Below are positions 29,167-38,567 of a DNA stretch of 64,000 nt, in pieces; the first letter of the stretch is position 1, and every line of letters starts with the position of its first letter. The DNA is from Pseudomonas sp. CCI4.2. Lineage in GTDB: Bacteria; Pseudomonadota; Gammaproteobacteria; Pseudomonadales; Pseudomonadaceae. The DNA lies in assembly GCF_034350045.1 (NCBI RefSeq), contig NZ_CP133781.1, positions 3,644,501-3,708,500 of the forward strand, written 5' to 3'. The translations under genes were made by a program, and so were the position numbers. The notes under the pieces are model-generated. The model worked only from the letters and a program-made list of their open reading frames with translations. It had not been told where the DNA came from and did no database searches.

Positions 29167-30383
29167 CCCCATAAGCCCATTTGTTGCGGTTGTGGCCGAT
29201 CCTGCAATTGCTGACGCAACGACTGGCTGCTGCTGTCTGCTTGCCGAGGGTGGTAATCGCAAGTAATGAAGAATGGCTTGGCTTTGGCTAACACACAGCG
29301 CAAGCGGGTCAGGTCTTCGTAACGAATGCGCCGTTGGCGACGCAGTTCTACCAAGCGTTTGGTGGTGCGGATGCCGATGCCGGGGATGCGCGCGATCAAT
29401 GCGGGTTCGGCGCGGTTCAAGTCCAACGGAAAGACCTCGCGGTTCGCCAGTGCCCAAGCCAGTTTCGGGTCCATGTCCAGCGCCAGATCGCCGGGGCCTT
29501 GAAACAGTTCGCCGGCAGTGAAACCGTACGCACGCAGCAGAAAGTCAGCTTGATATAAGCGGTGTTCGCGCATCAGCGGCGGGGCGGCCAAGGGCACGCT
29601 TTTTGGGCTGTTGGGTATCGGGCTGAAAGCTGAGTAATAGACGCGACGCAAGCGGAAATGACCGTACAGCGATTCAGCAGTGTGCAGGATGGTGCTGTCG
29701 TCGGTGTCATCGGCGCCGACTATCATCTGCGTGCTTTGCCCGGCGGGAGCGAAACGTGGCGCGCGCGGTTCGTTACGCATGGTTTGTTCGCCGGTGTAGA
29801 TCGTCTGCATGGCACGTTTGATCGACGCGACGTCTTTTTCCGGCGCAAGGGTCTTGAGGCCGAGGTCAGTGGGTAACTCGATGTTGACGCTTAGCCGGTC
29901 TGCATAGCGCCCGGCTTCTTCGATCAATAATGGGTCGGCGTCGGGGATGGTCTTTAGATGAATGTAGCCGCGAAATTCGTGTTCTTCGCGCAGGAGTTTT
30001 GCGACCCGAATCAGCTGTTCCATGGTGTAGTCCGCTGAACGAATGATCCCGGAGCTCAGGAACAAACCGCTCACGCAATTGCGCCGATAAAAGTCCAGGG
30101 TCAACGTCACCACTTCCTCCGGCGTAAAGCGCGCGCGGGGCACGTCGCTGGAGCGGCGGTTGACGCAGTATTGGCAGTCGTACAAGCAGAAGTTGGTCAG
30201 CAGGATTTTCAGCAGTGAGACGCAGCGGCCATCGGGCGTGTAGCTGTGGCAAATGCCCATGCCATCGGTGGCCCCAAGCCCGGTCTTACCTTGCGAACTG
30301 CGCTTGGGCGCGCCGCTGCTGGCGCAAGAAGCGTCGTACTTGGCAGCGTCAGCAAGGATGCTCAGCTTTTCGATGAGTTGCAT
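29163..30383 (-). CDS. Putative DNA modification/repair radical SAM protein (TIGR03916 type)
   Basis: 406 residues. The radical SAM cluster motif is C-x3-C-x2-C in LTNFCLYDCQYCVNRR, followed by SGLFLSSGI (SAM-binding glycine motif) and IHLKTIP. A helix-hairpin-helix near the C-terminus (ALIARIPGIGIRTTKRLVELR) suggests DNA binding. Family members pair with a DUF4130 protein and are thought to act in DNA repair or base modification; the reaction is unproven. A LexA-type box lies 15 bases upstream of the start, so the pair is probably SOS-induced. Confidence 0.87.
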   Translation of the reverse strand: MQLIEKLSILADAAKYDASCASSGAPKRSSQGKTGLGATDGMGICHSYTPDGRCVSLLKILLTNFCLYDCQYCVNRRSSDVPRARFTPEEVVTLTLDFYRRNCVSGLFLSSGIIRSADYTMEQLIRVAKLLREEHEFRGYIHLKTIPDADPLLIEEAGRYADRLSVNIELPTDLGLKTLAPEKDVASIKRAMQTIYTGEQTMRNEPRAPRFAPAGQSTQMIVGADDTDDSTILHTAESLYGHFRLRRVYYSAFSPIPNSPKSVPLAAPPLMREHRLYQADFLLRAYGFTAGELFQGPGDLALDMDPKLAWALANREVFPLDLNRAEPALIARIPGIGIRTTKRLVELRRQRRIRYEDLTRLRCVLAKAKPFFITCDYHPRQADSSSQSLRQQLQDRPQPQQMGLWG

Positions 30384-30397
30384 GGTCGGCTCTTATA

Positions 30398-30413
30398 CTG
30401 GTTTTATGTACAG
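30398..30413. promoter_or_regulatory. LexA-type SOS box
   Basis: CTG-N10-CAG spacing (CTGGTTTTATGTACAG on the plus strand), 15 bases upstream of the radical SAM start. The outer trinucleotides and 10-base spacer match the gamma-proteobacterial LexA consensus; the core is AT-rich but only partly symmetric. Confidence 0.6.
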
Positions 30414-30483
30414 TACAAGGTCCCGAGGGATCGCTCAAGGGCCTGAGGATACCGATGGTCTGGCGCTCCGATTTCATTAGATA

Positions 30484-30655
30484 GTGTGGGAGCAGGCTTG
30501 CCTGCGAAGAGGCCAATGCCCCCCCCCGCTGATTTTGAGCAGAAACCTGGGTCGCAGGCACTGATGCTTTCGTTGGCAAGCCATCTACCACAGAACTTGG
30601 GCAGATCCAGAATAGTAGGCACCGAACGCCTATCGCAGCCTTCGGCAGCGCCTAC
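30484..30655 (-). repeat. Composite dispersed repeat, copy C
   Basis: GTGGGAGCAGGCTTGCCTGC, AGCAGAAACCTGGGTCGCAG, TTTCGTTGGCAAGCCATCTA and AATAGTAGGCACCGAA follow in the same order as in copy B, and reversed in copy A at 11541. It fills the space between the eptA-like gene end and the LexA box. No gene is present. Confidence 0.7.
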
Positions 30656-30674
30656 ACAAATCGATAACGATGAC

Positions 30675-32300
30675 TTAGGTGCCGGAGTGGCAGCTGTGGA
30701 AAATGTCCAGTGCGGGTTTATAAACGCCGGTCTGTACGCCGAACATACCCAGTACCGAATGGAACATGTTGTCGTGGCTCAAGTCCGTATTGTCACGCTT
30801 GGCGGCCAGGCATTTGCGGTCGACGGCGGCGTCGCTGAGGGTGCTGTTGCCGAACCACATGACCATCGGGATGTGGGTTTGCGCGACCGGGGCGATGGCG
30901 TAAGGGGCGGCGTGCAGGTACACGCCGTTCTCGCCCAGCGATTCGCCGTGGTCCGACACGTAGATCATTGAGGTGTCGTATTTGTCCTGATTTTTGCCCA
31001 GCAAATCGACCACTTTGGCGAGGAAGTGGTCGGTGTAAAGGATGGTGTTGTCGTAGACATTGATCAGCTCGTCCGAGCTGCAACTGCCCAACTGGTTGGT
31101 GTGGCAAACCGGGGCGAAGCGCTCAAGGCTTTTCGGGTAGCGCTCGTAATATTCCGGGCCATGACTGCCGTCGGCATGGAGCACGATGATTGCGTTGCCC
31201 TTGAGGCTGTCAATGTAGTCTTGAAGTCCGACCAGCAGGGATTCATCCAGGCAGGTGTTACCGTCGCAAAACGGGCTGGGCTGATTCTTTGGAATGTCCT
31301 TGTGCGGCACGCGCAGGCAAGTGCCTTTGCAGTCGCTGTTGTTGTCCAGCCACAAGACTTGCACGCCTGCACGTTGCAGGATATCGAGCATTCCTTCGTA
31401 GGTTTTACCCTTTTTATCGCTGTAATCAGTGCGCGGGAACATCGAGAACATGCACGGCACCGACACCGCGGTCGAGGTGCCGCACGAGCTGACTTGGGTG
31501 AAGTTGAGAATGTCGAGCTTCGACAGTTCTGGATTGGTGTCGCGTGGATAGCCATTGAGCGAAAAGTGGTCGGCGCGGGCGGTTTCACCGACAACGAAAA
31601 TCATCAGGCTCTTTTTGCTACGTTGCTGGGCGGCGGTGCTTAAGGTCGCGTCTTCACCCACGGTCTGGATTTTTAAATTTTGTTTGATTGCAAAGCGGTC
31701 TTTGGTCAACTTGCCAACCGCGTACACGTAGTTAGTCGGGTTGATGAAGTGGGTCAGCTCGTCTTGTTTACGGAAGATCGGTGCGTAGGTGGAATAGAAC
31801 GCGCCCACCGAGACTGCGATTATGATCACGCAACCGATCATGGCGAGAATCTTGTTCAGCAGCCCTGGCAGCACTTTGCGGTAAACGACCGGTACCCGCC
31901 AGATCACGATAATCGGCAGCAGCCCGAGCACGGCCAGGTACACGAACAGCTTGGCGCTCACCAGCGCAGTGGCTTCGGCGGGGTTGGTTTCCACGACGTT
32001 TTGGATCATCACCGTGTCGATGGAGATGCCGTAGTCGTTCATGAAATAAGCCGCAGACGCCGAGCAGAGGGCGATCAGGCTCAATATCGGTTTGAGCGTC
32101 GGTTTGAACGAGAACGGTAGTAATAGGAGGGTGAAGGCGGCCCACAGAAAAAATCCGAACGACAGCTCGAACAGCAGCGCCTTGAGGCCCTGCAACTGGG
32201 TAAGGCTGATCAACGCCTTCCAGGTGGCAAGGTTGTAAAACACCACCAGCGCCAACGAAAACAGGATGACTAACCGTGTAGAACTGACGCGCTTGAGCAT
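30675..32300 (-). CDS. eptA: Phosphoethanolamine-lipid A transferase, EptA-like
   Basis: 541 residues from ATG 32300; a longer frame to 32375 is unlikely. Five N-terminal membrane helices lead into a periplasmic alkaline-phosphatase-like domain: VVGETARADHFSLNGYPRDTNP (metal-binding Glu), SCGTSTAVSVPCMFS (the Thr nucleophile), DNNSDCKGTCLRVP, LHADGSHGPEYY and YVSDHGESLGENGVYLHAAPYA. This is the full EptA/MCR-type set, with the paired disulfide cysteines. The enzyme moves phosphoethanolamine from phosphatidylethanolamine to lipid A and reduces net negative charge. No two-component system genes are adjacent. Confidence 0.9.
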   Translation of the reverse strand: MLKRVSSTRLVILFSLALVVFYNLATWKALISLTQLQGLKALLFELSFGFFLWAAFTLLLLPFSFKPTLKPILSLIALCSASAAYFMNDYGISIDTVMIQNVVETNPAEATALVSAKLFVYLAVLGLLPIIVIWRVPVVYRKVLPGLLNKILAMIGCVIIIAVSVGAFYSTYAPIFRKQDELTHFINPTNYVYAVGKLTKDRFAIKQNLKIQTVGEDATLSTAAQQRSKKSLMIFVVGETARADHFSLNGYPRDTNPELSKLDILNFTQVSSCGTSTAVSVPCMFSMFPRTDYSDKKGKTYEGMLDILQRAGVQVLWLDNNSDCKGTCLRVPHKDIPKNQPSPFCDGNTCLDESLLVGLQDYIDSLKGNAIIVLHADGSHGPEYYERYPKSLERFAPVCHTNQLGSCSSDELINVYDNTILYTDHFLAKVVDLLGKNQDKYDTSMIYVSDHGESLGENGVYLHAAPYAIAPVAQTHIPMVMWFGNSTLSDAAVDRKCLAAKRDNTDLSHDNMFHSVLGMFGVQTGVYKPALDIFHSCHSGT

Positions 32301-32451
32301 GAACCCACCGAGGTCGACAAAAAGAGTGGCGCGATTCTCGCAGCTCCTTTCGTTTTGTTCACGGTGCTTTTTCAAGAACGGTACAGAAAAGCGGTTCAGC
32401 TTTTTTTAGGTGCCGAACGTCCTGCACGGCCAATCCCTGTGCAAACACTCG

Positions 32452-33093
32452 TTACATCGGTGGCGTAATACCGTTTTCTCCAGCTGAAACCGACAACGCG
32501 GTCATGCTGTTATCGGCCGCCTTTTGCGCGAACAAAACGATTTTGACGCCGGGTTTGAGCAAGCTACGGTCGCCGGGCACCAGGTTGACGATAGGGACGT
32601 CATCCGGTACGACCACGGTCTTTTCACCGCCTTTGTATTTCACGGTCATGGTGCGGCCGTTGCTGGTGACCAAATCACCGACGCTGCCATTGGTCATGGT
32701 GCTGTCTTTGGTCAGATCAAAAGCGCGGTGCCCGTCCCCGGTACCTGCCATTGATGGCGGGAAAACGTGTACTTCGAGGGCTTTCAAGGTTCCATCCGGC
32801 AACGGGACCGCGGCGGTGCCCACGTAGCTGCCGGGTTTAATGTCGGATATTTTCGCCAAGGTCACGCCGCGTACTTGGGTGTCTTTGGTCAAGTTGATGA
32901 CTAAGTCTTCACCACGGGTGGCGTGGACTTTCATGGCGTCACCGTCGAGCGCTGTGATCGCACCACGTACGCCGATTCGTGGCGCCGGCACCGCATCTTG
33001 AGCCTGTACGAAGCCTGCGGTCATGAGCGTTGCCGCGACAATTGTCGAGGCCAATACGCGGTTGCGCAGGCGCGTGCCGAAAATGAAATTCAT
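32452..33093 (-). CDS. Exported DUF5666-like protein
   Basis: 213 residues. AAGGAAA precedes ATG. The signal peptide (RVLASTIVAATLMTAGFVQAQ) sends it to the periplasm. The mature part is a beta-rich domain: GVRGAITALDGDAMKVHATRGEDLVINLTKDTQVRGV, SDIKPGSYVGTAAVPLPDGTLKALEVHVFP, and a second repeat GKTVVVPDD-like segment ending SMTALSVSAGENG. Such small repeated beta-domains (DUF5666) are usually of unknown function. Monocistronic between eptA and an MFS gene. Confidence 0.72.
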   Translation of the reverse strand: MNFIFGTRLRNRVLASTIVAATLMTAGFVQAQDAVPAPRIGVRGAITALDGDAMKVHATRGEDLVINLTKDTQVRGVTLAKISDIKPGSYVGTAAVPLPDGTLKALEVHVFPPSMAGTGDGHRAFDLTKDSTMTNGSVGDLVTSNGRTMTVKYKGGEKTVVVPDDVPIVNLVPGDRSLLKPGVKIVLFAQKAADNSMTALSVSAGENGITPPM

Positions 33094-33328
33094 GTCGGTA
33101 ATTTCCTTTGCTGGGACTAGGATTTTTCTTGAGGCCTGAGCTTATACCGATTATTGGAGGCGGGCGTTTTTTGCAGGGGCTGAACTCATCGGTGCTGAGG
33201 GGACTCACAATCCGTGTGTCCGCCAATGCATAAACTTTTACTATTAAAGGGTAGGAGCGCGCTCCCACAGCTATGCACGCGCGGAACTTTCTACACGCGT
33301 GGATTTTTAAATTCCTGCGGGGCATCGT

Positions 33329-34786
33329 ATGACAGCAGCTAATCAGCAGTCGCGCCTTTACCAAACCGATCTGCCTGCGCGTTTGGATCGATTGCCGTGG
33401 GGGCGGTTTCATACCTTGCTGGTAATAGCTCTGGGCATCACTTGGCTGTTGGACGGCTTGGAAGTGACATTAGCGGGCTCGGTGTCAGGGGCCTTGAAAA
33501 ACAGCCCGTTGTTGCATTTGTCCAACAGCGATATTGGCTTGGCCGGCGGGGCGTATCTGACCGGTGCGGTGGTGGGGGCGCTGTTCTTCGGATGGTTAAC
33601 CGACCGTTTAGGGCGTCGAAAACTATTTTTCATCACGCTGTTCATTTACGTCAGTGCAACCGCCGCCACGGCGTTTTCCTTCAGCCTGTGGAGCTTCGTG
33701 CTGTTCCGCTTTCTGACCGGGATGGGCATCGGTGGCGAGTACACGGCGATCAATTCAACGATTCAGGAATTCACCCCAGCGAGGTTCCGCGGCTGGGTTG
33801 ATTTGACCATCAACGGCACCTTCTGGCTGGGTGCTGCGCTGGGCGCGGGTGGCTCCATCGTCTTGCTCAATCCGAATATCGTCGGTGGCGATCTTGGCTG
33901 GCGTTTGTGCTTTGGGATCGGTGCGTTACTGGGGCTGGTGATATTGCTCATGCGCTTGTGGGTGCCCGAGAGCCCTCGGTGGTTGCTGATCCACAATCAG
34001 CCGGAGGAAGCGAAAAGGATTGTCGAAACCATCGAAGCGCGCTTTCGCGAACAAGGGCGCGAGTTGCAACCGTCTACGGCGCCGCCGTTGCGCTTGCTGT
34101 CCCGTGATCACACGCCGTTGCGGGAAGTCTTCGAGACGTTGTTCGTGACCTATCGTCGTCGCGCCCTGGTGGGACTGACGTTGCTCAGTGCCCAGGCGTT
34201 CTTTTATAACGCGATCTTCTTAACCTATGCGCTGGTGCTCACCGACTTTTACGACGTGCCCTATGAGCGTATCGGTTGGTATGTACTGCCATTGGCGTTG
34301 GGCAATTTCTGTGGTCCGTTGCTGTTGGGACGCTTATTCGATGTGATCGGTCGCCGGGTGATGATCAGCCTGACGTATGGGGTGTCAGGGGTGCTGCTGG
34401 CCATCAGTGGCTATCTGTTTCAGCAGGGCTTGTTCACGGTCACGCAGCAGGCCGTGGCCTGGATGGTCATTTTCTTTTTCGCCTCGGCAGCGGCCAGTTC
34501 TGCGTACCTGACCATCGCAGAAACCTTCCCGCTGGAAATCCGGGCATTGGCCATCGCTGTGTTCTACGCGTTTGGCACCGGGTTGGGAGGTATTGTCGGG
34601 CCGACGTTGTTTGGCCATCTGATCGAAACCCATAACCGCAGCAATGTGCTCATCGGTTATCTGATCGGCGCCGGGTTGATGCTGCTGGCCGCCATTGTTC
34701 AGGCGCTGTGGGGCGTTGCAGCGGAGCGCCAGTCGTTGGAGTCAGTGGCTCGGCCGCTTTCCCAGGCGCACGACGGTAACGTCTGA
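33329..34786 (+). CDS. MFS transporter, sugar/organic-acid porter type
   Basis: 485 residues, with 12 predicted helices. Diagnostic features are LDGLEVTLAG in helix 1, GWLTDRLGRRKLFF (the D-R-x-G-R-R loop 2-3 motif) and RFLTGMGIGGEYTAINSTIQEF, WRLCFGIGALL, VPESPRWLL and GRLFDVIGRRVMI in the second half. These resemble the sugar and aromatic-acid:H+ symporter branch. Substrate not determined from sequence. The convergent DUF3010 gene begins 9 bases beyond its stop. Confidence 0.87.
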   Translation: MTAANQQSRLYQTDLPARLDRLPWGRFHTLLVIALGITWLLDGLEVTLAGSVSGALKNSPLLHLSNSDIGLAGGAYLTGAVVGALFFGWLTDRLGRRKLFFITLFIYVSATAATAFSFSLWSFVLFRFLTGMGIGGEYTAINSTIQEFTPARFRGWVDLTINGTFWLGAALGAGGSIVLLNPNIVGGDLGWRLCFGIGALLGLVILLMRLWVPESPRWLLIHNQPEEAKRIVETIEARFREQGRELQPSTAPPLRLLSRDHTPLREVFETLFVTYRRRALVGLTLLSAQAFFYNAIFLTYALVLTDFYDVPYERIGWYVLPLALGNFCGPLLLGRLFDVIGRRVMISLTYGVSGVLLAISGYLFQQGLFTVTQQAVAWMVIFFFASAAASSAYLTIAETFPLEIRALAIAVFYAFGTGLGGIVGPTLFGHLIETHNRSNVLIGYLIGAGLMLLAAIVQALWGVAAERQSLESVARPLSQAHDGNV

Positions 34787-34794
34787 ACGCGCAT

Positions 34795-35214
34795 TCAGGA
34801 CGCTTTCATCAACGCTGAACAGGCGGTTTTATAGGCTTCGTGCTGGTACTTGTTCAATGACGCAGCCAGTGTGAAGTCGTGCTTCTTGTGCTGGGCACTG
34901 ACTGTCTGCGGCGACACCAAGGTCACGCTGCACTGGTTGAGCAATTGCAGAACGCCTTCGATTTTGAACGTGGTGGGCCCGCCCGCGAATTCACCTTTTT
35001 TGCTGCGCTTCTTGATTGCCAGATGCTCGATGCCATTGTCACGGACGAAGGCCTCGATAAGCGCCGCGAACGCTTTGACGTTCGATGACTCGTCATCGTC
35101 CTCAAGGGCAATTTTTTTGATGGGCAACGGCAGGTGTTCGAGGGTGTGGTCGCGCAGTGTAGCGACAGCGAAAATGGCTTCGCTGCCCTTGATTTCGATA
35201 CCGCAGATTTTCAT
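34795..35214 (-). CDS. DUF3010 family protein
   Basis: 139 residues. The N-terminus MKICGIEIKGSEAIFAVATL looks like an RNase H-fold strand pair, and the domain continues LAIKKRSKKGEFAGGPTTFKIEGVLQLL, as in DUF3010 proteins. These are small soluble proteins of unknown function in gamma-proteobacteria. No operon partner; convergent with the MFS gene. Confidence 0.8.
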   Translation of the reverse strand: MKICGIEIKGSEAIFAVATLRDHTLEHLPLPIKKIALEDDDESSNVKAFAALIEAFVRDNGIEHLAIKKRSKKGEFAGGPTTFKIEGVLQLLNQCSVTLVSPQTVSAQHKKHDFTLAASLNKYQHEAYKTACSALMKAS

Positions 35215-35227
35215 GTGAGAGCCGTAT

Positions 35228-35258
35228 AAAAGAGAAGGTCGCTATTTTCTTCTCTTTT
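35228..35258 (-). terminator. Hairpin downstream of DUF2214 gene
   Basis: AAAAGAGAAG and CTTCTCTTTT form a 10-bp perfect stem around an 11-base loop. It lies 12 bases beyond the DUF2214 stop and before the DUF3010 start, so it likely ends the DUF2214 transcript, although the stem is A-T rich. Confidence 0.45.
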
Positions 35259-35269
35259 GCCTGCGATGG

Positions 35270-35728
35270 CTAACTGATAAACATCCCACGTGCCATGCCG
35301 GACGCGGCGACCAGGATGACAATGATCAGCCCTACCTGAATGTGGCTGATCCTTGAGTAGAGCAGGGCACGATGGGTGTCGATGGGTGCGCCCACCTTGA
35401 ACGCGTTACGCCATTTAATCAGCGTCACCATCGGTGCGATTTCCAGCAGGATGATTGCGACAAACGCGGCCATCTTCAGATGAAACAGCGGTTGATGAAG
35501 ATAATAGAACGTGCCTTTTTCAAATCCTCCGAACGCGCGCATAGCCCCGGTTACAAGTAGTACGGCGGCAGCAATGCCCCAGAAGTTATCGGCGACGAAG
35601 ACGTCCCGAAGTTTGGAAGGGTTGGTTCTGTTCAACCGCCGTAGAGACCGCCCACGACTCAACACTGCCCCGAGTGCAACCCCATATGCCAAGAGATGCA
35701 ATGTTGCCAGGAACCATTTGAAGTACAT
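35270..35728 (-). CDS. DUF2214 family membrane protein
   Basis: 152 residues, with four helices: LATLHLLAYGVALGAVL, WGIAAAVLLVTGAMRAFGG, MAAFVAIILLEIAPMVTLI and VGLIIVILVAASGMARG. KWFLATLHLLAYG and GTFYYLHQPLFHLKM are family hallmarks. GGAG precedes ATG. Function unknown; conserved His residues in helix 1 and between helices 2 and 3 could bind metal or haem, which is speculation. Confidence 0.82.
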   Translation of the reverse strand: MYFKWFLATLHLLAYGVALGAVLSRGRSLRRLNRTNPSKLRDVFVADNFWGIAAAVLLVTGAMRAFGGFEKGTFYYLHQPLFHLKMAAFVAIILLEIAPMVTLIKWRNAFKVGAPIDTHRALLYSRISHIQVGLIIVILVAASGMARGMFIS

Positions 35729-36003
35729 GGTTTTTCATCTCCATTCATTAACGAAAAGCACATCACCCACCGACTGGCGGATAACTGAGTATTAGCTCAC
35801 CGTGTGAGTTTTGCCTGAGTCAGGTCTCACAAAGCGTTAATTTTTCGACACAGTTGGATGACTAATCAAACCGTTTGAAAGTTCATCCGATGCGTAAGCA
35901 CCGTCAGGGCCGATCAAGTACAGAGGCCCAATAAGGCCTAGGACGGTGCGCGGAACGCATCGCCCAGGGCTTATAAAGCAGGGCTTGTCAGGTGGTCAGG
36001 CAA

Positions 36004-36939
36004 CTATTCCTTGGCCTGGATCCCGATCTGCTGCATGGTCATGTTTTTCTCGTTCTTGTACAGCACTGCAACCTGTGGAGCCGGGCCGCTTTTACCGGTT
36101 TCCATCCAATTGCGCAGGCGGCCTGCATCGGCGAAGTGCGTGTATTTGCCGAAGGCGTCCAGAATCACTACCGATACCTGCCGGTTAGCCATGGTGGTCA
36201 GCAGCACCAAGCAGTGACCGGCCTGATTGGTGAATCCGGTTTTGGTGAGTTTGATGTCCCAGTTGGATTTTTTGATCAGGTGATCGGTGTTGTTGAATAC
36301 CAAGCTGTAGGTCGGTTTGTGAAAGGTGACGGTTTTATCGGGGGTGGTGCTCAGTTCGCTCAACATCGGGTATTGGCGCGCCGCGAGTGCCAGCTTGCTC
36401 AGGTCGCGGGCGGTGGAAACGTTGTAGACCGACAAGCCGGTAGGCTCTACATATACCGTGTGCTTCATGCCCAGCGATTTGGCTTTGGCGTTCATCGCGA
36501 TGATAAAAGCGCTATAGCCGCCCGGGTAGCTGTGGGCCAGGCTCGCGGCGGCACGGTTTTCAGACGACATCAGGGCAATCTGCAGCATGGTTTTGCGATC
36601 TAGCTCGCTGCCGATTTTGACGCGGGAAAACACACCTTTCATTTCCTTGGTGTCGACAATGGACACCGGAATCATTTCATTCATTGGCAGCTTGGCATCA
36701 AGCACTACTATTGCCGTCATCAACTTGGTAACTGAAGCGATGGGTACGACGACATCTGGATTGTTGGCAAACAGCACGTTGTTGGTTTTCAGGTCAACCA
36801 CCATGGCGCTGCCGGAGGCCAGGTGAAGTTGTGAAGGGTCGCGATTAAACGGAGCGGGTTCGTTTGCTGAAGCACTGTCGGTCAGTGCGGCGCCTGTACA
36901 TACAAATAATAGGCTCAGAAGGGAATGACGAATTTTCAC
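36004..36939 (-). CDS. pbpG: D-alanyl-D-alanine endopeptidase (PBP7/8 type)
   Basis: 311 residues from GTG 36939. Signal peptide [22 protein letters not shown]. The penicillin-binding triad is complete: Ser-x-x-Lys in [16 protein letters not shown], Ser-x-Asn in [19 protein letters not shown], and Lys-Thr-Gly in [13 protein letters not shown]. This combination and length fit PbpG, a periplasmic DD-endopeptidase that cuts cross-links in peptidoglycan during growth. Monocistronic; the 275 bases on its downstream side hold no gene. Confidence 0.93.
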   Translation of the reverse strand: MKIRHSLLSLLFVCTGAALTDSASANEPAPFNRDPSQLHLASGSAMVVDLKTNNVLFANNPDVVVPIASVTKLMTAIVVLDAKLPMNEMIPVSIVDTKEMKGVFSRVKIGSELDRKTMLQIALMSSENRAAASLAHSYPGGYSAFIIAMNAKAKSLGMKHTVYVEPTGLSVYNVSTARDLSKLALAARQYPMLSELSTTPDKTVTFHKPTYSLVFNNTDHLIKKSNWDIKLTKTGFTNQAGHCLVLLTTMANRQVSVVILDAFGKYTHFADAGRLRNWMETGKSGPAPQVAVLYKNEKNMTMQQIGIQAKE

Positions 36940-37197
36940 GAGCGAGGCTCACTAATAATGGATATGCCGTTTAGCACGGGGTTTTCTATGAAATCTGTTG
37001 CAGTTTATTAGCAGCTCCTTGCGCTGTCGATATGTGTTGTGAGTTGAATCATGGTTAAACGCAGCTATGCGCTTTTATGGACGAAAAAGCCACAATTGCC
37101 GAGCAGATTAGCAATATCCGTGGTGTCTGAAGAGCGCAGCGATTAGCATCCTTCGCCATTGATACCAACACGCTCTCAACAATTGAGGAGTCAAACA

Positions 37198-37758
37198 ATG
37201 CCCAAGGGTTTTATCAGCAAGGATTACGTCGTACTGGTGACCGTTGCGGTTCTGGTTGCGGTGCTTTTACTTGGGATTGGCGCGTTTCAGAAGCCCGCAG
37301 ACTGGGCTGGCTGGATTCAGGCCATCGGTTTAATCGTCGGTTTGATGATGGCGATCTCAATCCCGGCGATTCAGAAAAAGCAGCATGCGGGCACCCAGCA
37401 CACCCAACTACGTGAGCGGGAAATAGGCTTTTCACGCCGAATGCAGTACCTGTGTGCCGAGTTGACCGAGTTACTGACAAAGATCAATGCCAATCTGGTC
37501 CACCTGCGTGCTACGGATCGGCACCGCTTGCAACACAACCTTCAAGACTATCTGCATCGTTTGTTTGAATCTCACAAGCAAGACTTGAACGATGATCGCG
37601 TTGTAATTGCCCATGAACTGCGGCAAGTGGTGAACGAACTGGTCGATGAACTTGAAAGCGGTCGATCGGACCGCGGCGTGTTGATGAACCTGGACAAGCG
37701 TTTGCAGAAGCTGGTGCACAAGACTCAAGTCAACGCGACGATGGCTGAGCGTCTCTGA
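37198..37758 (+). CDS. Hypothetical membrane protein with cytoplasmic helical domain
   Basis: 186 residues from ATG 37198, with GAGGAG upstream. Two closely spaced N-terminal helices (VVLVTVAVLVAVLLLGIGAF and GWIQAIGLIVGLMMAISIPAI) are followed by a Lys/Gln-rich loop and a long helical region (LTELLTKINANLVHL, LHRLFESHKQDLND, LRQVVNELVDELESG). The family is not recognised; it resembles DUF proteins that pair two helices with a coiled-coil domain. Confidence 0.65.
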   Translation: MPKGFISKDYVVLVTVAVLVAVLLLGIGAFQKPADWAGWIQAIGLIVGLMMAISIPAIQKKQHAGTQHTQLREREIGFSRRMQYLCAELTELLTKINANLVHLRATDRHRLQHNLQDYLHRLFESHKQDLNDDRVVIAHELRQVVNELVDELESGRSDRGVLMNLDKRLQKLVHKTQVNATMAERL

Positions 37759-37787
37759 TCCCACGTGCTTTCTGCGGCGCAAAAAAA

Positions 37788-37808
37788 ACCCGCATCAGGG
37801 ATGCGGGT
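37788..37808 (-). terminator. Rho-independent terminator for the gene at 37884
   Basis: ACCCGCATCCCTGATGCGGGT hairpin followed on the minus strand by TTTTTTTT (37780-37787 on the plus strand is the A run). The orientation fits the leftward gene that ends at 37884. Confidence 0.75.
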
Positions 37809-37883
37809 AAGGGATGTGCGGAGCAACGCACGATACTGGGTCAAGCATGATCGTTAAAAACTGGGCTTAAACGCGAAAACTGT

Positions 37884-38066
37884 TCAGGCGCTCAATCGGT
37901 GCGCCTCAAACGTTGCTGACAGCGCTTGCGCTGCTGGCAGTGATGTAAAGGGGCCGCAGACTGGCTCGCCGTTTTGTACCAAGTACCAGCAAGCCAACAA
38001 ACCTGACGCTCTGAGCGGGGCTGGGACTGCGCTACCAATGACCGACATAACTTGGACCTGGTTCAT
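37884..38066 (-). CDS. Small hypothetical protein
   Basis: 60 residues from ATG 38066, chosen for GGAGG at 6 bases upstream. Mildly hydrophobic middle (LLACWYLVQNGEPVCGPFTS) with two cysteines; LVQNGEPVCGPF resembles a short beta-hairpin such as a GYF-like or WW-like motif. Followed by a good terminator, so it is probably a real monocistronic gene. No function assigned. Confidence 0.55.
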   Translation of the reverse strand: MNQVQVMSVIGSAVPAPLRASGLLACWYLVQNGEPVCGPFTSLPAAQALSATFEAHRLSA

Positions 38067-38194
38067 AAGTGCCTCCATCAATCTATGGCGCTACTCTACG
38101 GCGCCAGGGGAGGCAGGGATAATCACCCCTCTCGATAGTGGACATTGACGGTAGCGAGATTCTTGATCGAGAACGACTGTACTGCCGCAGTCGA

Positions 38195-38389
38195 TCAATC
38201 AACCACTTGGTCAAGCATGTTCATGACTTCGTGGTCGCTGATGATCCCTTTCTCAACCAGGTTTTGCGCAAGCAACGATAGAAATTTTGCGCTGCGATGA
38301 CCTTCCAGGCTCTTGAGTTCGGTGAGTGCGCAATACACTTTGTTCGATGTGCACAAGCCCGCCGCGCGGTAGGGGTGTTGAGTTGGCAT
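38195..38389 (-). CDS. Small hypothetical helical protein
   Basis: 64 residues. AAGGAC lies 8 bases before ATG. Predicted mostly helical (ALTELKSLEGHRSAKFLSLLAQNLVEKG, DHEVMNMLDQVVD), no membrane segment, no signal peptide. The compact acidic C-terminus and good ribosome site favour a real gene; family not recognised. Confidence 0.5.
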   Translation of the reverse strand: MPTQHPYRAAGLCTSNKVYCALTELKSLEGHRSAKFLSLLAQNLVEKGIISDHEVMNMLDQVVD

Positions 38390-38567
38390 TGGGGACGTCC
38401 TTATTGTTAGGGAGGTGAAAAAGTTGATCGGTATTAACGAGCCAATGTTTGGCTGTGACGTTGTGACTGTTTTGATCGGTTAACAATTCATTGCGCGATT
38501 AGAAATGATGCCTGACTCCGCTAAAAAACGCTGTCTTGCCAGCGACCTCCAGCACACTAATATGTAC

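Noticed and set aside
31026-31643. 205-codon open frame on the plus strand
   Set aside because: Shadow of the eptA-like gene.
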